Shown: positions 45,390 through 54,596 of the stretch, one piece after another | How the letters are laid out: the number at the start of each line of letters is the position of its first letter | Numbering within the stretch: position 1 is the stretch's first letter | From: CAVZVZ01 sp963778895 | GTDB lineage: Bacteria > Actinomycetota > Acidimicrobiia > Acidimicrobiales > Acidimicrobilacustridaceae | Length of the DNA: 64,000 nucleotides | Reading direction: 5' to 3' | NCBI GenBank assembly: GCA_963778895.1 | Contig: CAVZVZ010000005.1 | Span: 2,232,001-2,296,000, forward strand | Notes under the pieces: generated by a model | The model's database searches: none | The model's input: only the letters and a program-made list of their open reading frames with translations | Told to the model about the DNA's origin: nothing | Made by a program: the position numbers and the translations under genes

Positions 45390-45871
45390 GATCGGTTGAG
45401 GATCGCCAACATGTTCGCCGCGCTCGCGACCAGTCGAAAGTACACGAAAGCGATAACGCCCATGGCGAGCGCGAACGTCAGCGAGATTCAGGATGACCCA
45501 CGGAGTCTCGATGAAGTCGCGGACCGAACCCAGCACAACCCGGTCGAGAATGTTCCCGCATGCGCCGCCGATCAGTAACCCGGGCACCCATGTCGGAATG
45601 TTGCCTCGCAACGCGGTCCGAGGGTCACGCTGCCGCAGAACAACCCGACCATGCCCAACCCCAGTGCGGTGAGAACCACTGGTCCACCGCCAAAGACCCC
45701 CAGCAGCGCAGCCGGGTTCCGAAGCGGAAGGATCAGCGAACCGAGCGGTCCGTGATCGAGCAGCGGCGCCAATGACTTCGCTGCTTGGTCGACGATCACG
45801 ACGCCAATGATGACGCGAACCATTCCCATCACGAGCGGTCGATTCTTCAAGGTTCGGCTCCAAGCGTGCAT
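45390..45871 (-). CDS. lspA: Signal peptidase II-like protein (two frameshifts)
   Basis: From ATG 45871 the order is MVRVIIGVVIVDQAAKSLAP (helix 1 with the conserved VDQxxK), LRNPAALLGVFGGG (NxGxAFG region, changed), VPGLLIGGACGNILDRVVLG (first catalytic Asp), VRDFIETPWVILNLAD (second Asp) and a last helix FVYFRLVASAANML. Shifts are needed near 45620 and 45495. It removes prolipoprotein signal peptides; given the many lipoproteins here that fits, but a main-copy lspA usually has the NxGAAF block, which here reads NPAALLGVF. The C-terminus continues in frame into the S66 peptidase. Confidence 0.68.
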
Positions 45872-45973
45872 CGTTTCTCCTCTGCCGACGAAGGGCGGGT
45901 TGGCGTTGGCCCAACCCGCCCTGTTTGCCTCGCCCCGCACGACGTTTCCAACTCAAGCTTTTGGCACGCTCGC

Positions 45974-46069
45974 TTACATCCGGAGCCTGGGTGCAGCTTC
46001 GATGACCAGGAAGGCAACCGGGCCGGCGACTAGCAAGGCATTGCGGATCAGACGAATCAGGTGGCTCAT
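45974..46069 (-). CDS. 31-residue membrane peptide
   Basis: ATG 46069 is preceded by GAGGAG at ideal distance. The peptide has a basic start (MSHLIRLIRNA), one hydrophobic helix (LLVAGPVAFLVI) and a basic tail. It lies in front of the lspA-like gene in the same direction with a gap of about 100 bases. Too short for automatic gene calling. No family known. Confidence 0.55.
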   Translation of the reverse strand: MSHLIRLIRNALLVAGPVAFLVIEAAPRLRM

Positions 46070-46274
46070 GACTTCTCCTCGTTGTTGGATCGCACCACTC
46101 GAGACCGAGCGACTGGTCCGAGTATGAGGAACACTGACCCATACATCGAGGGGCAGGAGTCCGTCTTTCCGGCGGGGTACTTGTGCCCATCCCCCTCGGC
46201 GGTTGTCGCTCCTGATGCACGTCGGCCAACCGAGTCGCCGGCTCGAGTTGACCGCCGCGCGCCACGCGGACGGG

Positions 46275-46565
46275 GGCCGGCGCGGTATAGCGGTGGCGGT
46301 CGGGCCGATCGCCGCCGACTGGGCCGCGGTCGATCAGGCTGCGCCGATCCCGGTCGTCGAGCAGGTTGGCGCAGCCGGCGGTCTTCCGGTCACCAAGATG
46401 ACGTGGCCCTCAGGTGGTCGACCGAGGGTTGTGCTCTACCGCGTCGAGGGAGGTGGCCACCTGGCCGGCGGCGCCGCCTATCTTCCCGAGCGGATCATCG
46501 GACCGGTAGCTACGCAGCTCTATGCCAACGGTCTTGCGCTGCAGTTCGTCACCGAAGATCTCTGA
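46275..46565 (+). pseudogene. PHB-depolymerase/LpqC-like esterase, C-terminal fragment
   Basis: The frame reads PSGGRPRVVLYRVEGGGHLA, GGAAYLPERIIGPVATQLYA, NGLALQFVTEDL. LYRVEGGGHxWPGG is the C-terminal block of LpqC/CE1-type esterases and contains the catalytic His; here the Trp-Pro is Leu-Ala. The nucleophile part is missing upstream. Confidence 0.55.
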
Positions 46566-46639
46566 GGTCGGGGGCTACATAACGAAGGAGGCCACTGGCC
46601 TCGATCCGTCCGCCTCGAGGAGCGGCCCGGCCTCAGCTT

Positions 46640-46716
46640 GTGGTCTGCGACGGTTGCGACTGGTGATATCTTTTAGTGAGTCGGCTATTCACTGTTGCAC
46701 CTTTACCAATTGCCGA
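46640..46716 (+). repeat. Repeat A, 77-base family with copy at 52939
   Basis: About 70 percent identical by eye to 52939-53015: shared pieces include TTGTGGTC, GTTGCGACT, AGTCGGCTAT and CCACT/TCACTGT. It lies 40 bases upstream of an HTH gene and may be a promoter or the end of an element. Confidence 0.5.
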
Positions 46717-46753
46717 CCCAGATGGCTGAGGTTTCGACAGGGAAGGATCGTCG

Positions 46754-47148
46754 ATGACCAAACGAGACGTGGACCCGATTCTGCTTGCTGCGTTGGCGGC
46801 CGGATGTTCGCAGCGGGAGGCGGCCAAGAGGGCGGTGTTACCGAACGGACCTTGCGCAAGCGGCTACAAGATCCCGAGTTCCAGGCTGCGCTCGTTGCGT
46901 ATCGTGTGCAACCTAGTGGCGTCACAGGCAGTGCATTTCCTCTTGTTGTGGTTGACCGATACCGAGCGGACGATCTCGTCGGCGTCGCGGAAATCGCGGG
47001 GAGGTTCGGCGTCGGGACGAGTGTCGTTCACGATTGGAGACGTTGGCACGCGTACTTCCCGAGCCCGGTCCGGCAGCTACAGATCGGTTTCGTCTGGTCT
47101 TGGCACGAGGTGGAGCGCTGGGCGCACGAAACGGGCCGACTCCCTTGA
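46754..47148 (+). pseudogene. HTH-protein made of two fragments (frameshifted)
   Basis: First frame: MTKRDVDPILLAALAAGCSQ, REAAKRA (resolvase/transposase-type HTH); then in another frame TERTLRKRLQDPEFQAALVA. After a gap the same frame continues DDLVGVAEIAGRFGVGTSVV, VRQLQIGFVWSWHEVERWAH, ETGRLP, which is the whole of a small MerR/AlpA-like HTH protein. So this region seems to be a fusion of two DNA-binding fragments, with a one-base shift near 46840. Start ATG 46754. Confidence 0.55.
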
Positions 47149-47156
47149 ACCTTCGG

Positions 47157-47222
47157 ACTCGGCGTCGTTGCGGCGCGGGTAGAGCCGGGCGAAGTCCGGG
47201 TCCGACTGTGGGATACGCAGCG
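47157..47222 (-). pseudogene. DDE transposase fragment
   Basis: Minus frame DPDFARLYPRRNDAES, the same block as in the fragment at 19768-20070 (DPDFDRLYPRRNDAES). Only about 20 residues survive. Confidence 0.6.
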
Positions 47223-47481
47223 GTGATGTATTCCGGCACCTTCACCGCAACCAACAACCCGAGCGACCTGAACCGTCAACCAAAACGGGGTCCATGTCAC
47301 ACCGTGAGGGTGCCGGAGTCTAGATTCGACCGTGACCAAGGTGCGCTCAAAACCTCAACCGTCATACGCGGCATCGACGAGCGGGACAAGCGAAGCGTGA
47401 GCTCTTGCCAGGCGGTGGGGCGAGCGGTAGTAATGCTGCGATGGGCCCGATGCACCGAGTACTCGGCGTCGAGGTCGCTCG

Positions 47482-48792
47482 GTGAGACTCGTCGTGCGTG
47501 GTGCTTTGTGGATCGGGCTGTTTATCGGCATTTGCCTCGCGCCGTTGTTCGTCGCCGCGATCGGGATTGCGGGTCCGGGGCGGGGATTCCGAACCGAGTT
47601 CTCGGTCGCGCTCGGGTTTGTCGGTCTCGCGCTGATGGGCCTGGAGTTCGCGCTCGTCGCGCGCTTCCGGAACGTGGCTGCGCCGTTCGGGACCGACGCG
47701 CTTGTGCAGTTCCATCGCCAGATCGGCCTCGTCGGGCTGGTGTTCGTGCTGATCCACGTAGCCCTCTCGGCGCAATGGGAGATGGTGGCGAAATTCGGCT
47801 CGGAAACAACGCCATGGCGGGTCCGTTTCGGCGCGATCGCTACAGCGGCCCTCCTGGCGCTCATCGCATCATCGCTGTGGCGCGTACGACTTCGACTTTC
47901 CTACGAATGGTGGCACTTCCTGCACGCGGTCTTCGCTGTCGTTCTCATCGTTGCCGCGCTGGTGCACATCATCCTCGTCGACTACTACCTCGGCTCTGAA
48001 TGGAAGCAGGTGTTGTTGGTAGTGATGTCGGCCGCCTTCGTGGAGCTCCTGGTGTGGGTACGGATCGGCAAGCCGTTGACCCTTGAGCGCCGGCCGTGGA
48101 CGATCGAGCGGGTCACGGCCGAGTGGGGCGAAACGACCACGCTCACGTTGCGGCCCGACGGCCATCCCGGATTCCGATTTCACCCCGGCCAGTACGCGTG
48201 GATCATCGTCGATCGCTCGCCATTCTCGCTCACCCAACACCCGTTTTCGTTCTCGTCGAGCGGCGAGGACGAAGGTCCGATCGATATCAGCATCAAGGCG
48301 CTCGGCGACTTCTCCAACACCGTCGCCGACATCGAGCCCGGAACGACGGTATACGTCGACGGCCCGCATGGCGTCTTCAGCCCTGATCACTACGAGGGTC
48401 CGGGGTTCTGCCTCATCGCCGGCGGAGTTGGAATCACGCCGATGATGAGCATGCTCCGCGCCTTCGCCGCCCGCGGTGACGCTCGCCCCCTCGTCGCGTT
48501 CGTCGCCAACCGCACCTGGGACGACGCCACGTTCCGCGAAGAGCTCGACGAGCTGACGACAGCCCTCGACCTTCGGGTCGTGCACACCCTCAGTGACCCG
48601 CCGCCCGGCTGGGGCGGCGAGCGTGGACGCGTCAACGCGGACATGTTGCGACGCCACCTCCCGCCCGGCGGAAATCGGTGGCAGTTCTTCGTTTGCGGCC
48701 CGAACCCCATGATGGACGCCATGGAGGAAGCGCTCCTCGCACTAGACGTCTTGCCCGATCGCATTCACACCGAACGCTTCGACTGGGTCTGA
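47482..48792 (+). CDS. Membrane ferric-reductase/NADPH-oxidase-like flavocytochrome
   Basis: 436 residues. The N-terminal 200 residues have six helices with paired His (VQFHRQIGL, VLIHVALS, WWHFLHAVF, ALVHIILVDYY), the bis-haem pattern of the ferric-reductase-like domain. A ferredoxin-reductase-type FAD domain follows (HPGQYAWI, then SLTQHPFSFSSS) and an NAD(P) domain (LIAGGVGITPMMSMLRAF, FFVCGPNPMMDAM). It would pass electrons from NAD(P)H across the membrane to iron, oxygen or another acceptor. GTG start 47482. A 29-residue membrane peptide follows after 13 bases. Confidence 0.9.
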   Translation: MRLVVRGALWIGLFIGICLAPLFVAAIGIAGPGRGFRTEFSVALGFVGLALMGLEFALVARFRNVAAPFGTDALVQFHRQIGLVGLVFVLIHVALSAQWEMVAKFGSETTPWRVRFGAIATAALLALIASSLWRVRLRLSYEWWHFLHAVFAVVLIVAALVHIILVDYYLGSEWKQVLLVVMSAAFVELLVWVRIGKPLTLERRPWTIERVTAEWGETTTLTLRPDGHPGFRFHPGQYAWIIVDRSPFSLTQHPFSFSSSGEDEGPIDISIKALGDFSNTVADIEPGTTVYVDGPHGVFSPDHYEGPGFCLIAGGVGITPMMSMLRAFAARGDARPLVAFVANRTWDDATFREELDELTTALDLRVVHTLSDPPPGWGGERGRVNADMLRRHLPPGGNRWQFFVCGPNPMMDAMEEALLALDVLPDRIHTERFDWV

Positions 48793-48805
48793 GAAGGAGC
48801 ACGCG

Positions 48806-48895
48806 ATGCGTCATGTCCTCGTCAACCGCCTTGTCATCGCGATCGCGGTGATACTGCTTCTCGCCTGCCTCGTCTTCGCTGTCATCCAAGCCTGA
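48806..48895 (+). CDS. 29-residue membrane peptide
   Basis: ATG 48806 follows GAAGGAG at good distance. The peptide is basic at the start (MRHVLVNRL) and then a single helix (VIAIAVILLLACLVFAVI) to the end. It is 13 bases downstream of the flavocytochrome gene, so it is probably co-transcribed and may be a small subunit. Too short for normal gene finders. Confidence 0.6.
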   Translation: MRHVLVNRLVIAIAVILLLACLVFAVIQA

Positions 48896-48899
48896 GACG

Positions 48900-49254
48900 G
48901 AGACGGAACCGTCGTGAGAGTTCGAGCGCGACCATCGCTCCGATACTGTGACCAAGAACGGCAGTGCGGCCCAGACGGAGCTCGCCCGCCAGGTCGGCTA
49001 CGCGCGTCGCGAACGCCTCAATCGCATACTCCTCGGGAACGGCGCTCTTCCCGTGGCCCGGCAAATCCACGGCGACCACTCGATGCGTCCGCGGAAAAAT
49101 GTTCGAACTGCGGGGCGAAGAAGCTGCCATCGCCGCACCAACTATGCAGGAACAAGAGGGCGGGGTCGCCTACACCTGACTCGTCGTAAGCGAGCTGCCC
49201 ATATCGGCCTCCCCTAACCCAGTGAACGACGTGCCGTGCCTCACAGCATCGCAT
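48900..49254 (-). pseudogene. Alpha/beta-hydrolase, N-terminal fragment
   Basis: From ATG 49254: GRYGQLAYDESGVGDPALLF, LHSWCGDGSFFAPQFEHF, then in another frame HRVVAVDLPGHGKSAVPEEY and TAVLGHSIGAMVALELS. The nucleophile elbow GHSIG is there. The protein then stops within 10 residues, so the second half, with the acid and His, is lost; a shift lies near 49110. Confidence 0.65.
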
Positions 49255-49625
49255 TAGACGGTCACACCTGCCAGCGCCGATCGGCAGCTCTGCACGCGCA
49301 AGTCCTTGGCCCGGTGTTGCCGCCGAGGACCACCCAGTTGGGGAAACCGAGCCAGTTATCAACTGCATTAGCTGGCAAATTAGTCACCGCTGATCGATTG
49401 GGGGCACAACCCCACACAGCCGATGATCGACCGATCCTCGAACCATCGAGGCCGCCGGTCGACCTTGTGAGCGAGACGCCCTGCGGCGTGACTATTTGTA
49501 CGGTACGAAGGATTTGGTTGATGTCGCGGAACGGACATTGGCGATCGACTCGGGCGTGGGTCGACGAGTACCCCGCCGGCCGCCACAAGCGGCGGTAGTG
49601 AGGCGCGCCGAGGAGGGGACGGCTT
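49255..49625. other. Non-coding or decayed stretch
   Basis: Frames are broken and no family is recognised. The end carries GAGGAGG, the ribosome site for the following hydratase gene. Confidence 0.4.
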
Positions 49626-50445
49626 GTGAGCACCAACGGAGATCTGCAATTGATCGCTGATCGGCTCGTCGACGCGTATGACAACGCGACGATGCTCGAG
49701 CCCATTTCGGCGACCGTGCTCCGGGTTCGACAGCGCGGCCGCCTACGAGGTGCTCGATCGCATCGCCGCGCCCGTCGACGGCAGGGCTGGACGCCGGTTG
49801 GTCGCAAGATCGGATTCACGAATCGAACGATCTGGGAGCTGTTCGGCGTCGACCGCCCGATGTGGGCGCACATGTGGTCGACGACGGTCATCCACGCCCA
49901 GGGAGACACCGTTGTGCGGTTGGATCGCTTCGTCCAGCCGAGAATCGAACCGGAAGTCGTGTTCAAGCTCCGCGAGCCACCGCAACTCACCGCGTCACCC
50001 TCCGAGGTGCTCAGGTCGGTCGAGTGGATGGCACCGGGCTTCGAGATCGTGCATTGCCACTTCCCTGATTGGAAGTTCACGGTTGCCGACGCCACCGCCG
50101 ACTTCGGCGTACACGGCGCGCTCGTCGTCGGCACACCACTGTTCATCGACGATCGACAACCGGGACGCGATCGCGGCCGAGCTTTCGACGTTCGAACTCA
50201 CGCTGTCGCGCGACGGCGTGGACGTCGATCATGGGCTCGGCGCCAACGTCCTCGACGGTCCGGTCCACACGCTCGCACATCTCGTCCAGGTACTCGCGAC
50301 CAGCCCGAACATCAACCGCTCGAAGCGGGCGAGATCATCACCACCGGCACTATCACCAACATGTGGCCCATCAGCCAGCGGCGAGCGTTGGACCTCCGAC
50401 TACGGCTCGCTCGGACTGGACGGGCTTACCGTCTCGTTCTCATAA
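49626..50445 (+). pseudogene. 2-keto-4-pentenoate hydratase-like protein (about five frameshifts)
   Basis: Pieces in three frames fit one family in order: MSTNGDLQLIADRLVDAYDN, FDSAAAYEVLDRIAA, GWTPVGRKIGFTNRTIWELF, GVDRPMWAHMWSTTV, then VVFKLREPPQLTASPSEVLR, FEIVHCHFPDWKFTVADATA, VLDGPVHTLAHLVQVLATSP, AGEIITTGTITNMWPI, and DYGSLGLDGLTVSFS. This is the FAH-superfamily hydratase/decarboxylase of meta-cleavage pathways (VGRKIGxTN, EPEVVFxL). Shifts near 49735, 49785, 50155, 50325 and 50375. GTG start with GAGGAGG. Confidence 0.75.
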
Positions 50446-50975
50446 CGGCCCCGATGGACGCGGGTGGCGGGACAATCGGGGCGGGTCCGGAACATGACGC
50501 TGATCGACGGATCCTCGAGCGCGGCGACCGCTTTGGCAAGTCTGGTTACGCCTGGCGCACTCGCAACAGCAGGTTGGCCGGCTAATGGACGTAGATCGAT
50601 GTAGGTGTGCACCGATCGGGCGGGCGATCGGTGAGAGTGTCGCCGCCGAGCCGGGGAGTCGGTAGTCGTTTGTACCGGCAGCTGTCTCCAAGTTTCTGAT
50701 AAGTCCAGGACGCGCCCATTCACCGTCGATGCGCCGCCGGCCATCGGTTGACGTGTCCGCGCCTTTCTGTTTGGCGGCGACCCGATTGACGGGAAGCCAG
50801 CCGAGGTCTCGCAGCAATCGTTGATGGTGAACGCCTCAGATGAAGGGCCCGACGAGTGTTCGGCAGCCACCATGATCGGCCAACGCCACTGAGTCGCTGG
50901 TCGACTACATCGACGAGTACAACCAACACCGCCGACGTTGCGCTGGTTCACAGTTGATTCTCAGGTGCAACCCAT
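50446..50975. other. Decayed stretch with IS3-type remnants
   Basis: Minus-strand pieces (SEAFTIND, RDLGWLP and GFPSIG) resemble the catalytic-domain middle of an IS3 OrfB but in shifting frames. One degenerate left-end repeat sits at 50846-50873. The plus strand just after it reads ESLVDYIDEYNQHRR, which looks like a transposase end. No intact gene. Confidence 0.4.
50846..50873 (-). repeat. Degenerate IS3-type left-end repeat
   Basis: CCCGACGAGTGTTCGGCAGCCACC, differing from the consensus end at a few positions, in the same orientation as the others. Confidence 0.5.
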
Positions 50976-52780
50976 ATGGTTGCGCCCATGGCGGCACTCG
51001 ATCTGTCTGCAGCCGCGGGTGCGCAAGGCGACCGCGTCGACATCTCGACCGTCGGTGCGCCGGCCGGCGGTCGTCAGGTGGTCGGGCGGTGGCTCCCGCT
51101 GGTGTTGGCGGTGCTGTGCTTCGCCGTGATGTGTGCGCTGGTGTTGAGCCAGGCCGAGAAGATGATCGAGCCCGATCCCTACGCCTACCGGGCGTCGATC
51201 GCTGCGCTGGAGAATGGTGACGTCACCCTCACCCAGGACCAGTACGACCAGCTCACCGAACAGCTCCAGCAGACATCGCTCGGTGGTGGGATCAGTCAAT
51301 GGCACCAGAACTCCGACGGCACCTGGGTCAGCGAGAAGAATCCCGGGTACCCGTTCCTGGCGGTCGGCTTCGACGAGGTGGGCGCCATGCGCCTCGCACC
51401 GCTCTTCTACGGCGCGCTCGCGTGCGTCGGCCTGTGGCTCGGCGCCCGACGGTGGCTCGGCCGGTGGGGCGGCACGTTCGCGGTCGGCGCCTACTGCTCG
51501 GCCGCGATGGTCCTGGTGATGGCCTGGCGCTCGTTCATGCCCACCTTCACCGACGCGTCGCTGGTGGCGTGTGGGCTCGGGCTGCTGGTGTGGAGCGCGC
51601 TGGCGCTCGGCCGGTCTCGCCGGGCGCGTGTGATCGTCGGCGCTGCTCGCCTTCTTCTCGTTCGGCCTCGCGGTGTTCGTGCGCTACACGAACGTGGTGG
51701 TGCTGGCCGTCGCCGCGCTGTTCGCGGTGCTGCTCTGCCTGAGGTCGCGCTGGAAGCTCGGCTGGTCGACCCTGCTCTGGTGGACCCTGGCGGCGGTGCC
51801 ACCGCTGATCGCGTCATTGGCTTACAACGCGGTCGTGTTCGACGGGCCCTTCTCCACGGGTTACAGCTCGAACGCCGTCAAGTTCACGCTTGGTTCGATC
51901 CCCCAGAATCTCAAGATCATGCCGTCGCAGTTGTGGCGAGCGATGCCGGTGTTCATCGTCGGGCTCGCCGCGGTCATCGGCATCGTGGGCGTACAGGTCT
52001 GGCACCTCGTGCGGCACCGCGCGCGCACCGGGTCGATAGCGACGAGCGGCACGACCGAGGTAGCCGCCGCATTCGACGAGCCCGCGGAGCTCGCCGCGCC
52101 CGACACCGTCGAGATCTCCCGCGTCGTCGCCGACCGTTGGATCGGCCTGTTCCTCCTCGGCGCTTGGGCTGCCCTCTGGGGGACCTACGCCGCGTACCAG
52201 TGGACCACGATCGGCGGCGGCGGTGGTCCGTTCGGCGGCGCCGGCATCTTCGGGGACAGCAGCTTCCTCCACCCGAACTACAGCATCGCCCGCTTCTACC
52301 TTCCGGCACTGGGTGCCATCGCCCTGCTCGCGGCGTGGCTCATCGTTCGTCTGCCCCGCTGTGCTCGGCGTGCTCGTCATCGTCGGGCTGTTCGTCGCCG
52401 GCGGCACCGGCTTCCTCGCCACCGTGAACGGGCCGTGGGCCAACAACCTCGGCGGCGCACCGGGCGCTGGCGGCCAAGGCTTTCCGGGCGGCGGCTTTCC
52501 CGGCGGCGCACCGGGCGCTGGCGGCCAAGGCTTTCCGGGCGGCGGCTTTCCCGGCGGCGCACCGGGCGCGGGCGGTCAAGTCCCCGACCTGTCCAACTGC
52601 CCCAACCTCCCCCAGCTCGGCCCCAGGGGAGGAGGTCAGGGCTTCCCCGACGGCCAAAGCGGCCAGGCCGGCCCGCCCACGGGCGGGGAGCAGCCGAATG
52701 GTGGCCCCCCAGCCGGGCTCACCTTCGACCAGAACGGCTGTCCCGTATTCCCGACGACGACCACCCCGACGTCCAACTGA
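50976..52780 (+). CDS. Large integral membrane protein, glycosyltransferase-39-like, with Gly/Pro tail (two frameshifts)
   Basis: Joined length about 600 residues. About 10 helices with an external loop after helix 1 (MIEPDPYAYRASIAALENGD, then SEKNPGYPFLAVGF). The acidic DPY loop and the DAS motif near helix 4 resemble polyprenol-linked mannosyltransferases and related GT-C enzymes. The helix run ends with FVAGGTGFLATVNGPWANNL and the tail is Gly, Pro, Gln and Phe rich. Shifts near 51645 and 52357. No clear homologue; catalytic Asp cannot be assigned with certainty. Start ATG 50976 or 50988. Confidence 0.65.
52451..52580 (+). repeat. 51-base tandem repeat in the protein tail
   Basis: Units at 52451-52501 and 52502-52552 are identical or nearly so and a partial third starts at 52553. 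Each encodes GGAPGAGGQGFPGGGFP. Slippage in this repeat would change the length of the surface tail. Confidence 0.9.
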
Positions 52781-52879
52781 GAGAAGCAGACATCCCTCGG
52801 CGCCGTTGCGTTGAATCAGATCACGCCGCGTTGGCTCGAGCCTGTGGAGGCACTGAGCCATGGAGCACGAAGGACCCGT

Positions 52880-52910
52880 TCATCGCACGGACGAGTTACC
52901 GGCACCCACA
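52880..52910 (-). repeat. Recurring IS3-type left-end repeat
   Basis: TCATCGCACGGACGAGTTACCGGCACCCACA, close to the consensus end. No transposase on its interior side. Confidence 0.7.
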
Positions 52911-52938
52911 ACCGCCGACGGCTGAGTCCCAGCGGTGT

Positions 52939-53015
52939 TTGTGGTCCGCGGATGTTGCGACTCGTGGTACGATTTCATTAGTCGGCTATCCACTGTACCA
53001 CCTATAGTGATTGTC
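52939..53015 (+). repeat. Repeat B, second copy of the 77-base family
   Basis: Matches 46640-46716 (see there). It forms the junction that cuts the end of the thiolase fragment. Confidence 0.5.
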
Positions 53016-53017
53016 GG

Positions 53018-53350
53018 GGCCGGCGACCTGGGCGTAGGCAACGATCTCGGCGAGCGGCCTCACGCCGAGACGTTCGGCGACCTCGGCGTTGGTGATGATG
53101 GTGACGGATGCGCCGTCGCTGATCTGGCTGGCGTTGCCGGCGGTGATGTGGCCGGCCTTGTCGAACGCGGGACGGGGGCCGGCGAGCGACTCGATGGTGG
53201 TCTCGCCCCGGACGCCTTCGTCGTGCCCGACGATGACGGCGTCGCCTCGGCGCTGGGGGACGGTGGCCAGCACGATCTCCCCTTCGAACCGGCCTTCTTG
53301 TTGGGTGGCTTCGGCGCGGCGGTGTGATTCGGCGGCCATGGCGTCCATGG
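53018..53350 (-). pseudogene. Thiolase (acetyl-CoA acetyltransferase) internal fragment
   Basis: The frame reads MDAMAAESHRRAEATQQEGR, FEGEIVLATVPQRRGDAVIV, GHDEGVRGETTIESLAGPRP and AGNASQISDGASVTIITNAE. MDxFAxxSHxRAxxAxxxGxFxxEIV and GNxSxxxDGA are thiolase blocks, but the active-site Cys region upstream and the GHP/CxG blocks downstream are missing. It is framed on one side by an IS3-type end (53350) and on the other by repeat B. Confidence 0.82.
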
Positions 53351-53383
53351 TCAACGCACGCCGACGATTTTTCGGCACCCGCA
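53350..53383 (-). repeat. Recurring IS3-type left-end repeat
   Basis: GTCAACGCACGCCGACGA followed by TTTTTCGGCACCCGCA. It is the border of the thiolase fragment. Confidence 0.65.
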
Positions 53384-53461
53384 GGACAACACGGTAGAGG
53401 CCGGCCACCGGCCGATCATCCCCTCGTCCGAACCAAGCTGATCGTCCGGGCGCGAACCCCA

Positions 53462-53496
53462 GATCAATGGACACGAACGAGTATTCGGCACCCGCA
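53462..53496 (-). repeat. Recurring IS3-type left-end repeat
   Basis: GATCAATGGACACGAACG followed by AGTATTCGGCACCCGCA. The sequence on its interior side (53384-53461) still resembles the element's leader before the transposase start. Confidence 0.75.
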
Positions 53497-53501
53497 CGCT
53501 C

Positions 53502-54459
53502 TTACGAGTTTGCGGCGCTGCGCATCTCTCGGGCATCGCAGGCCTGGGCCAGACAAGGCAGCCCCATCATGGCCTCCCATGCCTTGAGGGTGCCGGCGAA
53601 TCCGGCGCCTTCGAGCGTGACGGGGCCGGCGGTCGCCGTCGGTGTGATCCAGAGATTCGGGACGGGGCGGTCTTCGTCGTACCAAACGAACACCGCGACG
53701 GTTCCTGCCTTGTAGGCGGGGCTGTCGAGGATCGGTTGGATGTGCTCCTTCGCCCACGCATCGACGGGCGGGTCGAGACAGTCGTGCCCGTCGTTGCACA
53801 ACGTCGGCGTCACGAAGGCGAAGGTCGGAAGTGCGTCGGGGTCGAGCTCGGTGAGCGGTCGCACCTGCGTATCGCAATTCGCTTGGTCGTCAGCCCCCCA
53901 CATGTAGAGAGCCGGGATGTGCTTCGCGGCATTGCCGTCGGCGCTGCACCCCGTAGTCGCTCCTTCGACGAAGTTGATCGCCGTCTTGCCCGCGACGCGT
54001 GCTTGCCGGAAGAGGTTGTCGGCTTGGGTGCTGCAGATGGGCGACGGGGAACAATCGTTGACCACACCGGGCTGTGCGGCCCCGGTGACCTGCCCGACGT
54101 ACTGCGTGAGGCTGTTCTGTCCCGGGTCCGTCTCAGTCCAGTCCGTGAAGTAGCTGCATTGTTGGCCTAGTCCGTGCAGATACGGCATACCGGGCCCGAA
54201 ACCAAGGCCGACGTCCTTCCACTGGCGATTCTCGAAGGAGAACACGACGACGGAGTGTGTACTGCTCCGGCGGTGGCCCCGCCTGGCCACAACTCCCCAA
54301 CACCGTAGGCGTCGTGGAACCGGTGGTGTCGCTTGCCGCCGGCGTAGTCGAGTTCGACGACGAACCGCAGGCGGCTCCGAGCAAGAGAACCGAAGCCAGA
54401 ACGGCCATCCGGACGCTGACACGGGGCGAATCGTGAAACCAGACAGAAGGTTTCGACAC
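53502..54459 (-). CDS. Phosphoesterase-family (AcpA/phospholipase C-like) lipoprotein, frameshift near 54265
   Basis: Start GTG 54459 with GGGGGA upstream; hydrophobic signal MAVLASVLLLGAAC, then a Ser/Thr linker. After a shift near 54265 the domain begins THSVVVFSFENRQWKDVG, LGFGPGMPYLHGLGQQCSYF, and continues with DNLFRQARVAGKTAINFVEG, then FAFVTPTLCNDGHDCLDPPV and VAVFVWYDEDRPVPNLW. This is the phosphoesterase family that contains acid phosphatases and phospholipases C; metal ligands fit FENRxW and the later NDGHDC. The end near 53502 lies five bases from an IS end. Confidence 0.8.
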
Positions 54460-54596
54460 TTCTCATCCCCCGATGCGTTCGCCCGGAATCTCCTGCGGCG
54501 CGCTGCCGGCACTACCCCTGTGAGCACAAGAGTGTTGGCGCGATACTCCCACGGTGACCGGTCCGTCGCCCTTGGTACGGCCTCGGCGTCGGAGGA

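Noticed and set aside
49380..49600. Decayed gene before the hydratase
   Set aside because: Pieces such as WVDEYPAGRHKRR are not enough to name a family.
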